Of a stretch of DNA of 45,977 bases, positions 22,594 through 31,942 are shown piece after piece (positions within the stretch are counted from its first letter, which is position 1; each line of letters opens with the position of its first letter). Source of the DNA: Trabulsiella odontotermitis (GTDB lineage: Bacteria > Pseudomonadota > Gammaproteobacteria > Enterobacterales > Enterobacteriaceae); assembly GCF_001188485.1 (NCBI RefSeq), contig NZ_JNGH01000088.1:28492-74468 (forward strand). Reading direction: 5' to 3'. The notes beneath the pieces are model-generated. The model was not told the origin of the DNA. It saw only the letters and a program-made list of their open reading frames with translations, and did no database searches. Position numbers and translations under genes: made by a program.

Positions 22594-23689
22594 AACGACT
22601 GGCTCCTGAAAATAAAGAGGAAGATTCGGTGTTCACTTTCGGTCCTGGTCTGTGAAGTGAATACCAGCTATCCAGCTGCCCCATCAGCGGTTCTGGTGTC
22701 TGTAATGCCCAGTCCAGAGGCTGAAGTGTGGCGCCGTGCAAACGCGTTTTATGAGTAATTGCTGGTTGCAACAGAGATGTTTTCAGATCGGCGAATCTCA
22801 TATCTGCGTGGCTGAAATCCGCCTGAGTCAGATTACAACTCGTCAGCTTCGCCCGTTTCAGCGTAGCCCGAACCAGATTTGCGCTGAGAAAACTGCAGTT
22901 CGATATCGTCGCATCAGTGAACTGGGAGCAGGACAAATCCGTCTGGCCAAAATCGCATTGCTGAATTTGTGCACCATTGAACTGAGTCGCATCCATTTTG
23001 CATCCCGCAAACTGGCAGTCCCGTAAGACAGATTTCTGAAAGCCGGAACACGATAAATTCACTTTTCGGAAATCAATTTCCTGTAGCTGACATGAACTCC
23101 AGATAAAAATGTCGCAAGCGGTATTTTGATATTCACACTGTTTCAGTGTGCAACTGCCCATGACCTGGCGAGAAATCGTTGTCCCCTGCCAGAAAACCTG
23201 TTGAAGCGTACATTCATGCCAGTTGCCATCCTGAAAGGTTCCGCCTGACATGATGACATCCTGGACAGGGGTGTTTTGTGCCGTCCAGTAGCTAATACTG
23301 GTGTCATTCCACCGGGCATGTTCCAGATGACAACCCGCCATCATCCAACGCTCAATCTGACACTGCTCAAGCTGGATCCCTTGACATGGCGTCTCCAGAA
23401 AAGAAATGTTGAAGACCGTCGATTGCCGGATATCGACATTTGTCATCTCACAGTGGCGTAAAGTACAAAGGTGCAGGTCCGCACCTTTGATGCGAACATT
23501 ACTGAACCGGCATCGTTCAAAGCTGATCCCCCGACCGACCAATCCTTCGATGTCTATATCGGAGAAGACACAGTCGATGTAATAGATATCTTCGACTACC
23601 GGACAAGACCACTGGCAGTGGCTAAAATGCTTACCATTTATCCTGCGTGGTTGTTCCGGCACGGTGACATGCTGTTCTGATTCGATCAT
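22586..23689 (-). CDS. Pentapeptide-repeat protein of the T6SS tip module
   Basis: 367 aa, made almost wholly of pentapeptide repeats (A/C-D/N-L/F-x-x, for example CQFAGCKMDATQFNGAQIQ) from about residue 40 to 340, predicted as a right-handed quadrilateral beta-helix. Start set at the second ATG (23687-23689), which has GGAGG eight bases upstream; an ATG six codons earlier lacks one. It sits directly after the DUF2169/pentapeptide gene, suggesting a split or duplicated partner. No enzymatic motif seen. Confidence 0.88.
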   Translation of the reverse strand: MIESEQHVTVPEQPRRINGKHFSHCQWSCPVVEDIYYIDCVFSDIDIEGLVGRGISFERCRFSNVRIKGADLHLCTLRHCEMTNVDIRQSTVFNISFLETPCQGIQLEQCQIERWMMAGCHLEHARWNDTSISYWTAQNTPVQDVIMSGGTFQDGNWHECTLQQVFWQGTTISRQVMGSCTLKQCEYQNTACDIFIWSSCQLQEIDFRKVNLSCSGFQKSVLRDCQFAGCKMDATQFNGAQIQQCDFGQTDLSCSQFTDATISNCSFLSANLVRATLKRAKLTSCNLTQADFSHADMRFADLKTSLLQPAITHKTRLHGATLQPLDWALQTPEPLMGQLDSWYSLHRPGPKVNTESSSLFSGASRYV

Positions 23690-23709
23690 TCCATTTTCCT
23701 CCCGCATAA

Positions 23710-25947
23710 TCAGGTATTCATCCGATAACGTCGGGGAATCCAGTGAACGTGTTCCATCAGGCAGCCATCAAAGCGTGTGGTAACGTTCTGGCTAACCATT
23801 GCCAGATTGGCACCAGCCAGATTGCATTGCCTGAACGTGGTATCACGCAAATCTGCGTTGTAAAGCACGCTTTGTTGCAGGCTGGTTCCCCGCCAGAGTG
23901 AATGCGTCAGTACCGCATCTTTCAGGCGCAGGCCTGCCATATCGCAAGAAATAACATGGGCGCTATCAAAGTCTGCTTTATCGCAACATGCTTCCAGTAA
24001 TGTGCAGTGCACAAAATGGCACCGCTGAAGATCGGCTTTAGTAAATCCAATTCTGACCAGGCTGCACTGTTCAAAGCGTGAATCAGAGAAACTCACTCCC
24101 AGCCCCGTCGTAACACTGTCCATCTGACATGCCATAAACTGGCTGTTTTGCCATGTCCCCTCAATGAATGAATTCTTATTTAGCGTGCAGTGCGAAAATG
24201 AAACATTCTGGGTCTCGCATTTCTCAAAAACAGAGGAAACCACCTGACTTTGAAGAAATGAGGCACTGGAGAATATGGAAAAAGTAAAGAATCCATTATT
24301 AAATGAACAGCTATCAAAACGACAATGGCTAAAATCATCCTGCATCATAATATTATTATTCAGGCTACTTTTAATAAAATGACTCATCTGAAAACCTGAT
24401 GATTCCAGCGTGACTTTCTCCAGTAAAGAATTCTCTATTTGCACATCCTGAAGATGCGAATGCTTAATAAACCCACCTGACAACGTTACGCCAGAAAATG
24501 ACGACCCATCAAAATCGCAAAGGATAAACTGGCATTGTTCAAATACACAGTCTTTCAACTGTGTCGCCTTAAATTTGCAATTATGAAATGTGCAATAACG
24601 GAACTGTTTATTTTCCAGGAGAGATGCAGAAAAATCAGTACCCGAAAACGTAATGTTCTCCGCCTCTGCATTTCCTTCACTTAGCCACGTTTCGCCTTGT
24701 CCTTCAGGAAGTGCGGGTAACATCGTCTCATTAATGCCAGGCGAACTGGCGTTATCCGATTCTTTCCGTGCCTGCTGTTGCTGTTGATAAAGTGCGATAG
24801 CCTCTTTCACATCATCATAAAAATGCGTCGTATCCGCTTTTGGTAAAGGCAACGCGCTGTAGAACTTCGAGTCCGGATGATCGGTGAGACTGCGAATGAC
24901 ATTCAACGGCATACCCACTGGCATCAGGTCCGGATCATTTAAAAATTCAAAGGCTGGCGCATCCTCATGGCTGCGACGTGCATACACATCACAGTAATGT
25001 GCTTCATCACGCAAAGACGTTGCAGGATCAAGCGCAACCAATAAGGTTTCAACAGGCTCATCAAATAAATGCTTCAACGGGTAATGTCCAGTGAAGACCA
25101 TCAGCCCTATGTCATCATCAGGCAGCAGCCACAACGTCTTGCGTTGCAGTACAATTTCCTCGGGGTATTTCGCGTCATTTTCCCAGACAAAAGCCCTGGC
25201 GCGTACAACAGGAAAATCTCCGCTCAGCACTTCGTTATGTTCACGAAAGCCCTGAAGTTCAAAGGAAATACCGTTAGGCCATTCGGCTTTATTCAACCAT
25301 TGCGCCGGTGCAGCCATCTGGAAATATCGGCGATCGATACCCGGGGGCAACCCCGGGAAAAACGTTTCCAGATAATGTTTGTCTGACATCGACGAAGCCA
25401 CATTATCCATATGGTTCTTACGAATCTGAAAATCAGGTGGAAGCGGTGTCGGCGCCGCCAAAGGCGAACGAACAATGGCAGAACCATCAATGTTAATCGA
25501 CATCAGATTAGGATGCTGAGAATCGCCATAGCCTCGTCCCAACGCGTTTTCTTTACATCCTTTACCTCCCCAACTGTGCGTATGATCCAATGGCATGCGC
25601 AAGAAAGGCTTAACGGTCATCCCGGCGGTGCCACTGTCCCCTTCAACGCGCCAGTGACGCTTGAGTGGCCCGACACGGGCCATTACATCCAGCGCATTAA
25701 CTTCTTCACCAATACCCGCATGTCCTGCCAGTAAAAATTCGGCAAAAGGCTTTGGTTCCACACTATCGAGAACCCGAAATGATATTGGTGCCGACTTCCA
25801 GGCATGCCAGATCTGAGGCTCAGTAATAAAGTGATCCTGTCGGGAAAGATAAAACCCGGCCACAACGCTGATGCCCATATGGCTGTCCCGGCCAATTTGG
25901 TAGCCATTTTTCAGTACTGCAAGTTGTTGGGGACGAATGATACGCAT
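23710..25947 (-). CDS. DUF2169 adaptor fused to pentapeptide repeats
   Basis: 745 aa. Residues about 20-310 fit the DUF2169 family, known as T6SS adaptors that help load DUF4150/PAAR effectors onto VgrG. Residues about 430-735 are pentapeptide repeats (CTFHNCKFKATQLKDCVFEQ), with a linker rich in Gln and Glu near 380-430. Encoded 12 bases after vgrG and before the second pentapeptide gene. The presence of an adaptor without a visible toxin is the odd point of this cluster. Confidence 0.88.
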   Translation of the reverse strand: MRIIRPQQLAVLKNGYQIGRDSHMGISVVAGFYLSRQDHFITEPQIWHAWKSAPISFRVLDSVEPKPFAEFLLAGHAGIGEEVNALDVMARVGPLKRHWRVEGDSGTAGMTVKPFLRMPLDHTHSWGGKGCKENALGRGYGDSQHPNLMSINIDGSAIVRSPLAAPTPLPPDFQIRKNHMDNVASSMSDKHYLETFFPGLPPGIDRRYFQMAAPAQWLNKAEWPNGISFELQGFREHNEVLSGDFPVVRARAFVWENDAKYPEEIVLQRKTLWLLPDDDIGLMVFTGHYPLKHLFDEPVETLLVALDPATSLRDEAHYCDVYARRSHEDAPAFEFLNDPDLMPVGMPLNVIRSLTDHPDSKFYSALPLPKADTTHFYDDVKEAIALYQQQQQARKESDNASSPGINETMLPALPEGQGETWLSEGNAEAENITFSGTDFSASLLENKQFRYCTFHNCKFKATQLKDCVFEQCQFILCDFDGSSFSGVTLSGGFIKHSHLQDVQIENSLLEKVTLESSGFQMSHFIKSSLNNNIMMQDDFSHCRFDSCSFNNGFFTFSIFSSASFLQSQVVSSVFEKCETQNVSFSHCTLNKNSFIEGTWQNSQFMACQMDSVTTGLGVSFSDSRFEQCSLVRIGFTKADLQRCHFVHCTLLEACCDKADFDSAHVISCDMAGLRLKDAVLTHSLWRGTSLQQSVLYNADLRDTTFRQCNLAGANLAMVSQNVTTRFDGCLMEHVHWIPRRYRMNT

Positions 25948-25958
25948 AAGAAGCCCCC

Positions 25959-28328
25959 TCAGTTCTTGCTCTGCATGCCGACAGTTTTCAGGTCAATACC
26001 ACAGTCTGCGTACTGGACGCCGTTGTAACTGATAGCGACCCCTGTGACGGAAATGCTGCTACCGGTTGTGCTGATACTGCTGCCTGTCGTACTGACACTA
26101 CTACCGGTGGCGCTAACACTACTTCCTGTCGTACTGATACTGCTGCCTGTCGTACTGATACTGCTCCCTGTCGCACTAATACTGCTGCCAGTGGCACTGA
26201 TGCTGCTTCCTGTCATGCTGATGCTGCTACCCGTCGTACTAATGCTGCTGCCTGTGACAGAAATGCTGCTACCGGTTGTGCTGACGCTGCTGCCTGTCTG
26301 ACTGACACTGGATCCTGTAGAGCTAAAGCTGCTCCCGGTGAAAGACTCACTCGATCCCGTCATACTGGAACTATGTCCCGTTTCACTGACGCTACATCCT
26401 GTCAGACTACTGCTGAACCCGGTGATACTATGGCTGCTGCCCGTAATACTGTTGCTGATGCCGGTAAAAGAGTTACTACAGCCGGTCATTGAGTTGCTCA
26501 CGCCGGTCAGGCTGTTAGCTGCCCCCGTAAAGGATGTGGACATTCCAGTAAAGTGAGTACCAACGCCCACGAAAGAAGTGTTGATCCCATTAAAATAGGT
26601 ACCAACGGGCACGCACCCAACTTCAAAGCCAGTGAAGTAGAAGTTGAGCATCGTGGCGGATGCATTAAGGCCAGTGAAAGAAAAATTCATCCCCGTAATG
26701 GAGAAGTTCATATCCTTATAAGAGACGTGATTTGTGAACCAGTCCGTGCTGGTACGCGCAACGGTTTCGTATTTATCCTGCCCCACGGCAGACGCGTTGT
26801 TACGCTCGACGGTCTTTTGCAAATCACGCTCAGCATGGAGCATGACTCGCTCGTTACCCCGGTTATCATCGAATGTCAGCTGGCTGGCATGTTGCGGCTG
26901 TCCAAATCGGAGTGAGCGAGACACCAGTCCTGAATAATTAATATATTCAGGAAGGCGATATGGCGGAGGGTTTTCGCCATTGTAGACAATCCCGGTCACC
27001 ATCGGACGATCCAGATCGCCATCGATATAGGTCACCAAAACCTCTTGTCCGACACGAGGCATGGCGACGACTCCCCAGCCTTTACCAGCCCAGGCCTGAA
27101 CCACCCTTATCCAGCAGGAGCAGTCTTCTTCTGTTGTCTTATATCGATCCCAATGGAAGTGAACACGAATACGAGCATATTGATCAGTGTGAACCTCAGA
27201 CTGTTCGGCACCGACAACGGTTGCACTTTGACTACCGGAAACCTGTGGGCGTTTTGTCAGACACAGCGGCCTAAAAGGAATATCATCGTTCAACGCCCTG
27301 AAACGACAGGAGATGTTACGTCCCTGGCTGGCGCTATCAGGACCATCCTGCAAGTAGGTGTAATCACAACTAATTAATTTGAAACCCCGATTTCTCCCCG
27401 GATCCGGATGCTGAACCAGGTCGAAAGCATAGCCTGCAATCAAGCCAGCGGCGTTACTTTCCCCTATTAACAGCTGGTTATTACTCTGCATCGCTTCCAG
27501 TCGCAAGCGAGCAATGGTGTCCCCTTCCTGAATATCGGTATAGCCGGCCGCATAGTCATACCATTCCAGCGGAATGCCCTGCAGATGTGCACGACTCTCT
27601 TCAATTTGTGTCTGTAACGTATTGCGTGGATTAATAAAATCAAAATCCCTCAATACAACTTCGCTGGAATGAATACGATTTGTTCGCTGAATGCGTTGAA
27701 TACTTTCTCGAATCGCACGCTGCTCTTCACTATCAGGTAAAAAACTTAGCTCAGCGTAATTACCTTCAAGAACAGGGAAATGCTGGCGGTCGGTAATGAC
27801 AAGAGTATTATTTTCTTCACTGTGATCGAAATAATACCAGACGCCCTCATCCTCCATCAGCCGGCTGACAAAGTTAAAATCGCTTTCTTCAAACTGAACA
27901 CAATATTCTCGCGGAAGATAAGTTCCTTCGAGATCAATACGATAATCCGCAAAATTATAGCGTTCAAAAATCTGTTCAATAATATCAATGGCACTGATAT
28001 TCTGAAAAATTCGACAGTTACGGTTTTGCATTAAAAACCATAGCCAGGTGCTCATTTCCAGACTATACACAAACTGGTTTTGTCGTTGTCCTTCATCGGC
28101 ACCAGCAACGACATAAGTAAAATAGGTGCGATAACCCGCAGCATCGGGAAGTTCAATCCGTACCTTAATAACTTCACCAAGCAGTGCGCTCAGATCCAGA
28201 TCGGCATCTGCAACCTGAAATTCCAGTTTGTAAACTGGATTACCAGAAATGTGCTCTCTCGTTGTGAAACTAAGAGGAAACGCATCCATTACTGACAATT
28301 TGTCATTTTCTATCTCAATTAAAGGCAT
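25959..28328 (-). CDS. vgrG: T6SS spike protein VgrG (TssI) with long heptad-repeat needle
   Basis: Trimeric puncturing spike. Start placed at ATG 28326-28328 (MPLIEIENDKLSV) behind GGGGG; a TTG 11 codons upstream has no ribosome-binding site. Of 789 aa, 1-360 are the gp27-like part, about 365-455 the gp5 OB fold (VHFHWDRY, CSCWIRVVQAWAGKGWG, MPRVGQEVLVTYIDGD), then LTFDDNRGNERVMLHAERD. Residues 540-777 are about 34 seven-residue repeats, grading from xNxSFTG to SSISTTG. A 12-residue tail follows. No enzymatic extension is present. The needle replaces the usual gp5-type repeat. Confidence 0.95.
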   Translation of the reverse strand: MPLIEIENDKLSVMDAFPLSFTTREHISGNPVYKLEFQVADADLDLSALLGEVIKVRIELPDAAGYRTYFTYVVAGADEGQRQNQFVYSLEMSTWLWFLMQNRNCRIFQNISAIDIIEQIFERYNFADYRIDLEGTYLPREYCVQFEESDFNFVSRLMEDEGVWYYFDHSEENNTLVITDRQHFPVLEGNYAELSFLPDSEEQRAIRESIQRIQRTNRIHSSEVVLRDFDFINPRNTLQTQIEESRAHLQGIPLEWYDYAAGYTDIQEGDTIARLRLEAMQSNNQLLIGESNAAGLIAGYAFDLVQHPDPGRNRGFKLISCDYTYLQDGPDSASQGRNISCRFRALNDDIPFRPLCLTKRPQVSGSQSATVVGAEQSEVHTDQYARIRVHFHWDRYKTTEEDCSCWIRVVQAWAGKGWGVVAMPRVGQEVLVTYIDGDLDRPMVTGIVYNGENPPPYRLPEYINYSGLVSRSLRFGQPQHASQLTFDDNRGNERVMLHAERDLQKTVERNNASAVGQDKYETVARTSTDWFTNHVSYKDMNFSITGMNFSFTGLNASATMLNFYFTGFEVGCVPVGTYFNGINTSFVGVGTHFTGMSTSFTGAANSLTGVSNSMTGCSNSFTGISNSITGSSHSITGFSSSLTGCSVSETGHSSSMTGSSESFTGSSFSSTGSSVSQTGSSVSTTGSSISVTGSSISTTGSSISMTGSSISATGSSISATGSSISTTGSSISTTGSSVSATGSSVSTTGSSISTTGSSISVTGVAISYNGVQYADCGIDLKTVGMQSKN
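25998..26711 (-). repeat. 21-bp tandem repeat array encoding the VgrG heptads
   Basis: About 34 consecutive 21-bp units in frame with vgrG. Units at 26040-26333 (14 heptads of the form SSxSxTG) are nearly identical; those nearer the start of the array (towards 26711) are progressively more diverged. Homogeneous units at one end suggest recent expansion or contraction by slippage or unequal recombination. There are no spacers, so this is not a CRISPR. Confidence 0.95.
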
Positions 28329-28376
28329 ATCGCCCCCATCGTAATAAAGGTAGTAATCCAATGTCCGAAACTTGTT

Positions 28377-30953
28377 TTAAGCAAACACGATACTGAGCTC
28401 CTGAGCTTCAACGATCAGTCGGACTGCTTGTAACGATTCTGATTCCCGTCTGCGTCGCAGGACTTCATTGCCGATAGCGGGGAGCACGGTCTGACGCAGA
28501 AGTTCATCTACCGCACGTCCACGATTCGGATGTGTACTGACCCGTTCGGCGATCCAGCCGGGGATATCCCCTTCCATCTCAAGCGCGGCGCCGGTTTCCG
28601 ATTGCAGACGTTGACGTAGACGATTGAGATTGTGTTCAGCAATGGCAGAAAGCGCCTCCTGCCCCAGAGGTAAATAAGGAATAATATTGATCCTGGCGAG
28701 TAACGCAGGAGCAAAGTTACGTAATAACGCGTCATAGACCCGCGGCTTTAAAACATTAGATTTGACGTTTATATCTTCCTGGAAGGCCAGTTCAATTTCC
28801 TCTGCACCCTGATTACACGTCAGAAAAATAAAGCATTGTCGGAAACTGACAATTCGCCCTTCAGAGTCTTCCATCCAGCCTTTATCAAACACCTGGTAAA
28901 AAGCGTCATGAATATCAGGGTGAGCTTTATCAAACTCATCAAGTAAAATAATTGAGTAGGGTTTACGTCTAACGGCCTCGGTTAATTTCCCGCCCTTACC
29001 GTAGCCAACATATCCCGGAGGTGCACCTTTCAGGGTTGAAAGAGTATGCGCCTCCTGAAATTCACTCATATTGAACGTAATTAAGTTATGGACTCCGCCA
29101 TATAACATTTCTGCCAGAACATTGGCTGTTTCTGTTTTCCCCGTACCTGTCGACCCGGCTAACAGGAATATACCTAAAGGTCTTTCCTGCGGTTGAATGC
29201 CTGCTCTGGCAATACGCATCGCCTGCGCAATTTCCCGGATGGCATTATCCTGGCCGAAAATTTGCTCGCCTAAATACTGTTCAAGATTGAGAATACATTC
29301 GATGTCATCCTGCAACATTTTGCCAGACGGAATACCGGTCCAGTCAGAAAGTACTTCCGCAATAGTGTGTTCATCGACCCAGGGATAAACCAGCGGTTTG
29401 TTCTGCTGTAATTCCTGTAATTCAGGTAAACATGAACTAATCGTATTCCCTTCGCTCCAGCTCACCAACTCCTTGACTAATACACGCTCTTGCTCGTTGC
29501 GCTGACGCAAGTCTTCGAGCTCTTTCTCCATCTGAGAAATAAGCGTTTCGACTTCTGCTAACCTTTCATTTACCGAAGCGCCGAGCAGCAGTTCATGCTG
29601 CAGGTATTGATGTTCTGTATTGAGTATGCTCAGCCTTGCGGCCAGAGCCTCAATGGCCTGAGGATCAGCGTGCTGGCTGAGCGCAACCCTGGCGCAAGCA
29701 GTATCTAACAGGCTGATAGCCTTATCCGGTAATTGGCGCGCAGGTAAATTACGCACAGAGAGTCTGACCGCAGAAGTAATTGCAGAATCTCGAATCGTGA
29801 CGTTGTGGTGCTGCGCAAAGTGAGGAGCAATTGCACGCAACATGTCTACTGCCGTTGACTCGTCCGGTTCGCCGATAAATACCCGCTGGAAACGTCGTGT
29901 CAGCGCGGAATCTGGCTCAATAAACTGTTTGTATTCGGACCAGGTTGTTGCGGCAATCATGCGCAACGCCCCTCTCGCTAACAGTGGCTTGAGCAGGTTG
30001 ACGGCATCACCTGTACCTGCCTGCCCACCGGCGCCAACGAGGGTGTGTGCCTCATCGCAGAACAAAATCACAGGCGTAGGCGATTGCCGAATAGCATCGA
30101 TCAGTGCCTTTAAGCGGGATTCAAATTCCCCACGCATGCTCGCTCCGGCCTGCATCCGGCCAAGATCCAAGGACAACAGACGCGCACCCTGTAGCAATGG
30201 CGGTACTTCACCACTGGCTAAACGGCGAGCAAGCGCTTCAGCCACCGCCGTTTTACCCACCCCCGCTTCGCCCACCAGGATAGGGTTGTTCTGCCGACGA
30301 CGCAGTAAAATATCCACGACCTGGCGGAGTTCAGATTCTCGACCAATAACCGGATCAATCTCTCCCTGTTGTGCCTGTTTCGTTAAGTCACTACACCATT
30401 TTTCCAGCGCATCGGGGTCCCGTCCGGACGATTCGGCGGTAGTTACCCCCTGGCTGTCGTCCGCTTCTCTGCCTTCACTATGTTCACAGGAAGAGATCAA
30501 CACCTCTTCATATTGTTCAGCAATTTGCGCCACCGGGAATTTTTTAAATTCATCACATAAACGGTATAACCAGCGCTGGTGCTGAGGATCCTGCAATAAA
30601 CCGATAAGAATATGCGCTGTACGAATAGTCTTCTGGTTTCCTGTGAGCTGGCTAATCAGTAAACCACACTCTACAGCGGCTTCCAGACGATCCGACAAAT
30701 CCTGCACAGAAGTATTACTGTTTGGCATATACCGGATAAAATTATCAATACGCGCCGTAACCGCACTCTGATTCACATTGTAGTGAGTGAATAAAGCGGG
30801 CAGATCGCCATCCTGGCGATCCAGTAAAATTTTCAGCCAGTGCTCCAGTTCCACAAATTCATGACGGTAACTTCGACATAAACGGGTCGCTTCAACAAAC
30901 GTTTTGTAAGCAAATGGTCCGAGTCGGTTAAACAGACGTTCACGCTGATACAC
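28377..30953 (-). CDS. clpV: T6SS sheath-recycling AAA+ ATPase ClpV (TssH)
   Basis: Disassembles contracted TssBC sheaths. The 858-aa protein has an N domain (1-150), D1 with Walker A GEAGVGKT (228-235) and Walker B DE at 300-301, a ClpB-like middle coiled coil (about 430-500) and D2 with Walker A GSTGTGKT (600-607) and Walker B LLDEFD (670-675). Translation starts at a GTG (30951-30953) with AAGGAG eight bases before it. Placed between tssG and vgrG. Confidence 0.96.
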   Translation of the reverse strand: MYQRERLFNRLGPFAYKTFVEATRLCRSYRHEFVELEHWLKILLDRQDGDLPALFTHYNVNQSAVTARIDNFIRYMPNSNTSVQDLSDRLEAAVECGLLISQLTGNQKTIRTAHILIGLLQDPQHQRWLYRLCDEFKKFPVAQIAEQYEEVLISSCEHSEGREADDSQGVTTAESSGRDPDALEKWCSDLTKQAQQGEIDPVIGRESELRQVVDILLRRRQNNPILVGEAGVGKTAVAEALARRLASGEVPPLLQGARLLSLDLGRMQAGASMRGEFESRLKALIDAIRQSPTPVILFCDEAHTLVGAGGQAGTGDAVNLLKPLLARGALRMIAATTWSEYKQFIEPDSALTRRFQRVFIGEPDESTAVDMLRAIAPHFAQHHNVTIRDSAITSAVRLSVRNLPARQLPDKAISLLDTACARVALSQHADPQAIEALAARLSILNTEHQYLQHELLLGASVNERLAEVETLISQMEKELEDLRQRNEQERVLVKELVSWSEGNTISSCLPELQELQQNKPLVYPWVDEHTIAEVLSDWTGIPSGKMLQDDIECILNLEQYLGEQIFGQDNAIREIAQAMRIARAGIQPQERPLGIFLLAGSTGTGKTETANVLAEMLYGGVHNLITFNMSEFQEAHTLSTLKGAPPGYVGYGKGGKLTEAVRRKPYSIILLDEFDKAHPDIHDAFYQVFDKGWMEDSEGRIVSFRQCFIFLTCNQGAEEIELAFQEDINVKSNVLKPRVYDALLRNFAPALLARINIIPYLPLGQEALSAIAEHNLNRLRQRLQSETGAALEMEGDIPGWIAERVSTHPNRGRAVDELLRQTVLPAIGNEVLRRRRESESLQAVRLIVEAQELSIVFA

Positions 30954-30970
30954 CGTTATTACTCCTTTAA

Positions 30971-31942
30971 TCAGGTTGTCGTTTTGTAGAGGAGTCGTTT
31001 CGTCAAAGCTGTGCCGGGTTTCAACCAGCTATGCTTCCCAAGCCTGCCACTCCTCAAACAACAGGCCATGTCGGGTGAAGTTTGAATAAGAATGCTGACA
31101 TCCAGCACCATCCGGTGACGGATGAAGTCATGACACAGGTGTACCAGCGTTTTCAGACGTTCACTCCCTCGTTGATACTGAAGATACTCATCTCCGATAA
31201 CCGGTCCGATAGCTACCGAGAGGCTGTGTTGTGCATCGAAAAACCGCTTGCCAATGCGAGTTGAACCCAGATATCCCATTCTTTGGCATTCTTGATTTCG
31301 CGCATCGTTAATCCATGTTCCCTTATGTGGAGTCAATCGCACAGGGACAGAAAAATAGTGGGTCAAAATCTCCTGCAATTTCCTTAGTGAACCGCGGCCA
31401 GGTAGATAGGCGCCGGGAAAGGCTTCCCGCACGTTGAGGATATGGCGATTTATACCCGTTTCATCCAGGAGGCCGGCAATCTGGTGTATATGCGATTTGA
31501 AGCGGTTGTGTTCTTTATGATCATGCCCAACCGCGACATGCAGTTGTGACCACGCCCGGTAATGCAAAATCGCCATTCGCTGACTCAAAATGCCCGCAAA
31601 ATCCTGAAAAGCCCTGTTCCGCCGGGCCAGCAACTCATTACGGGCATGCTCTGTGATATGGATAGGTAAAGGACCATAAGGGGCAAATAATCCGAAATGA
31701 CGACAAATAATAATCACCGGTTCAGCAGTTTGACCGTCGCCCAGCGGTTGGCGGACATCCGCCACTTCCCGTGGGGCAAATGACAAATCAGCGGGTTGAT
31801 AAATACGTATTTGCCGTTGCCCCGGATCACCAAGCCGCACATCGCTATGAGATGCCCACTCAATACGGCGCAGTAATTCGAAAAAATCCTGCCGCGCTGA
31901 AATACCGACGATACGTCTGGTCGCGGCTTGTCTTTTAGGCAT
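30971..31942 (-). CDS. tssG: T6SS baseplate protein TssG
   Basis: 323 aa with the TssG opening pattern (QDFFELLRRIEWASH and DVRLGDPGQRQIR) and C-terminal RRLP-like GxGxxGxxxxLG features. Forms the TssF2-TssG wedge with TssF. Start overlaps the tssF stop by 8 bases, so the two are translationally coupled. Confidence 0.94.
   Translation of the reverse strand: MPKRQAATRRIVGISARQDFFELLRRIEWASHSDVRLGDPGQRQIRIYQPADLSFAPREVADVRQPLGDGQTAEPVIIICRHFGLFAPYGPLPIHITEHARNELLARRNRAFQDFAGILSQRMAILHYRAWSQLHVAVGHDHKEHNRFKSHIHQIAGLLDETGINRHILNVREAFPGAYLPGRGSLRKLQEILTHYFSVPVRLTPHKGTWINDARNQECQRMGYLGSTRIGKRFFDAQHSLSVAIGPVIGDEYLQYQRGSERLKTLVHLCHDFIRHRMVLDVSILIQTSPDMACCLRSGRLGKHSWLKPGTALTKRLLYKTTT

Noticed and set aside
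26040-26333. Array of 21-bp repeats, CRISPR-like at first sight
   Set aside because: There are no unique spacers and the units are in frame with vgrG, giving heptads.
28329-28361. TTG start for vgrG 11 codons upstream
   Set aside because: No ribosome-binding site before it; the ATG at 28328 has GGGGG and matches the usual VgrG beginning.
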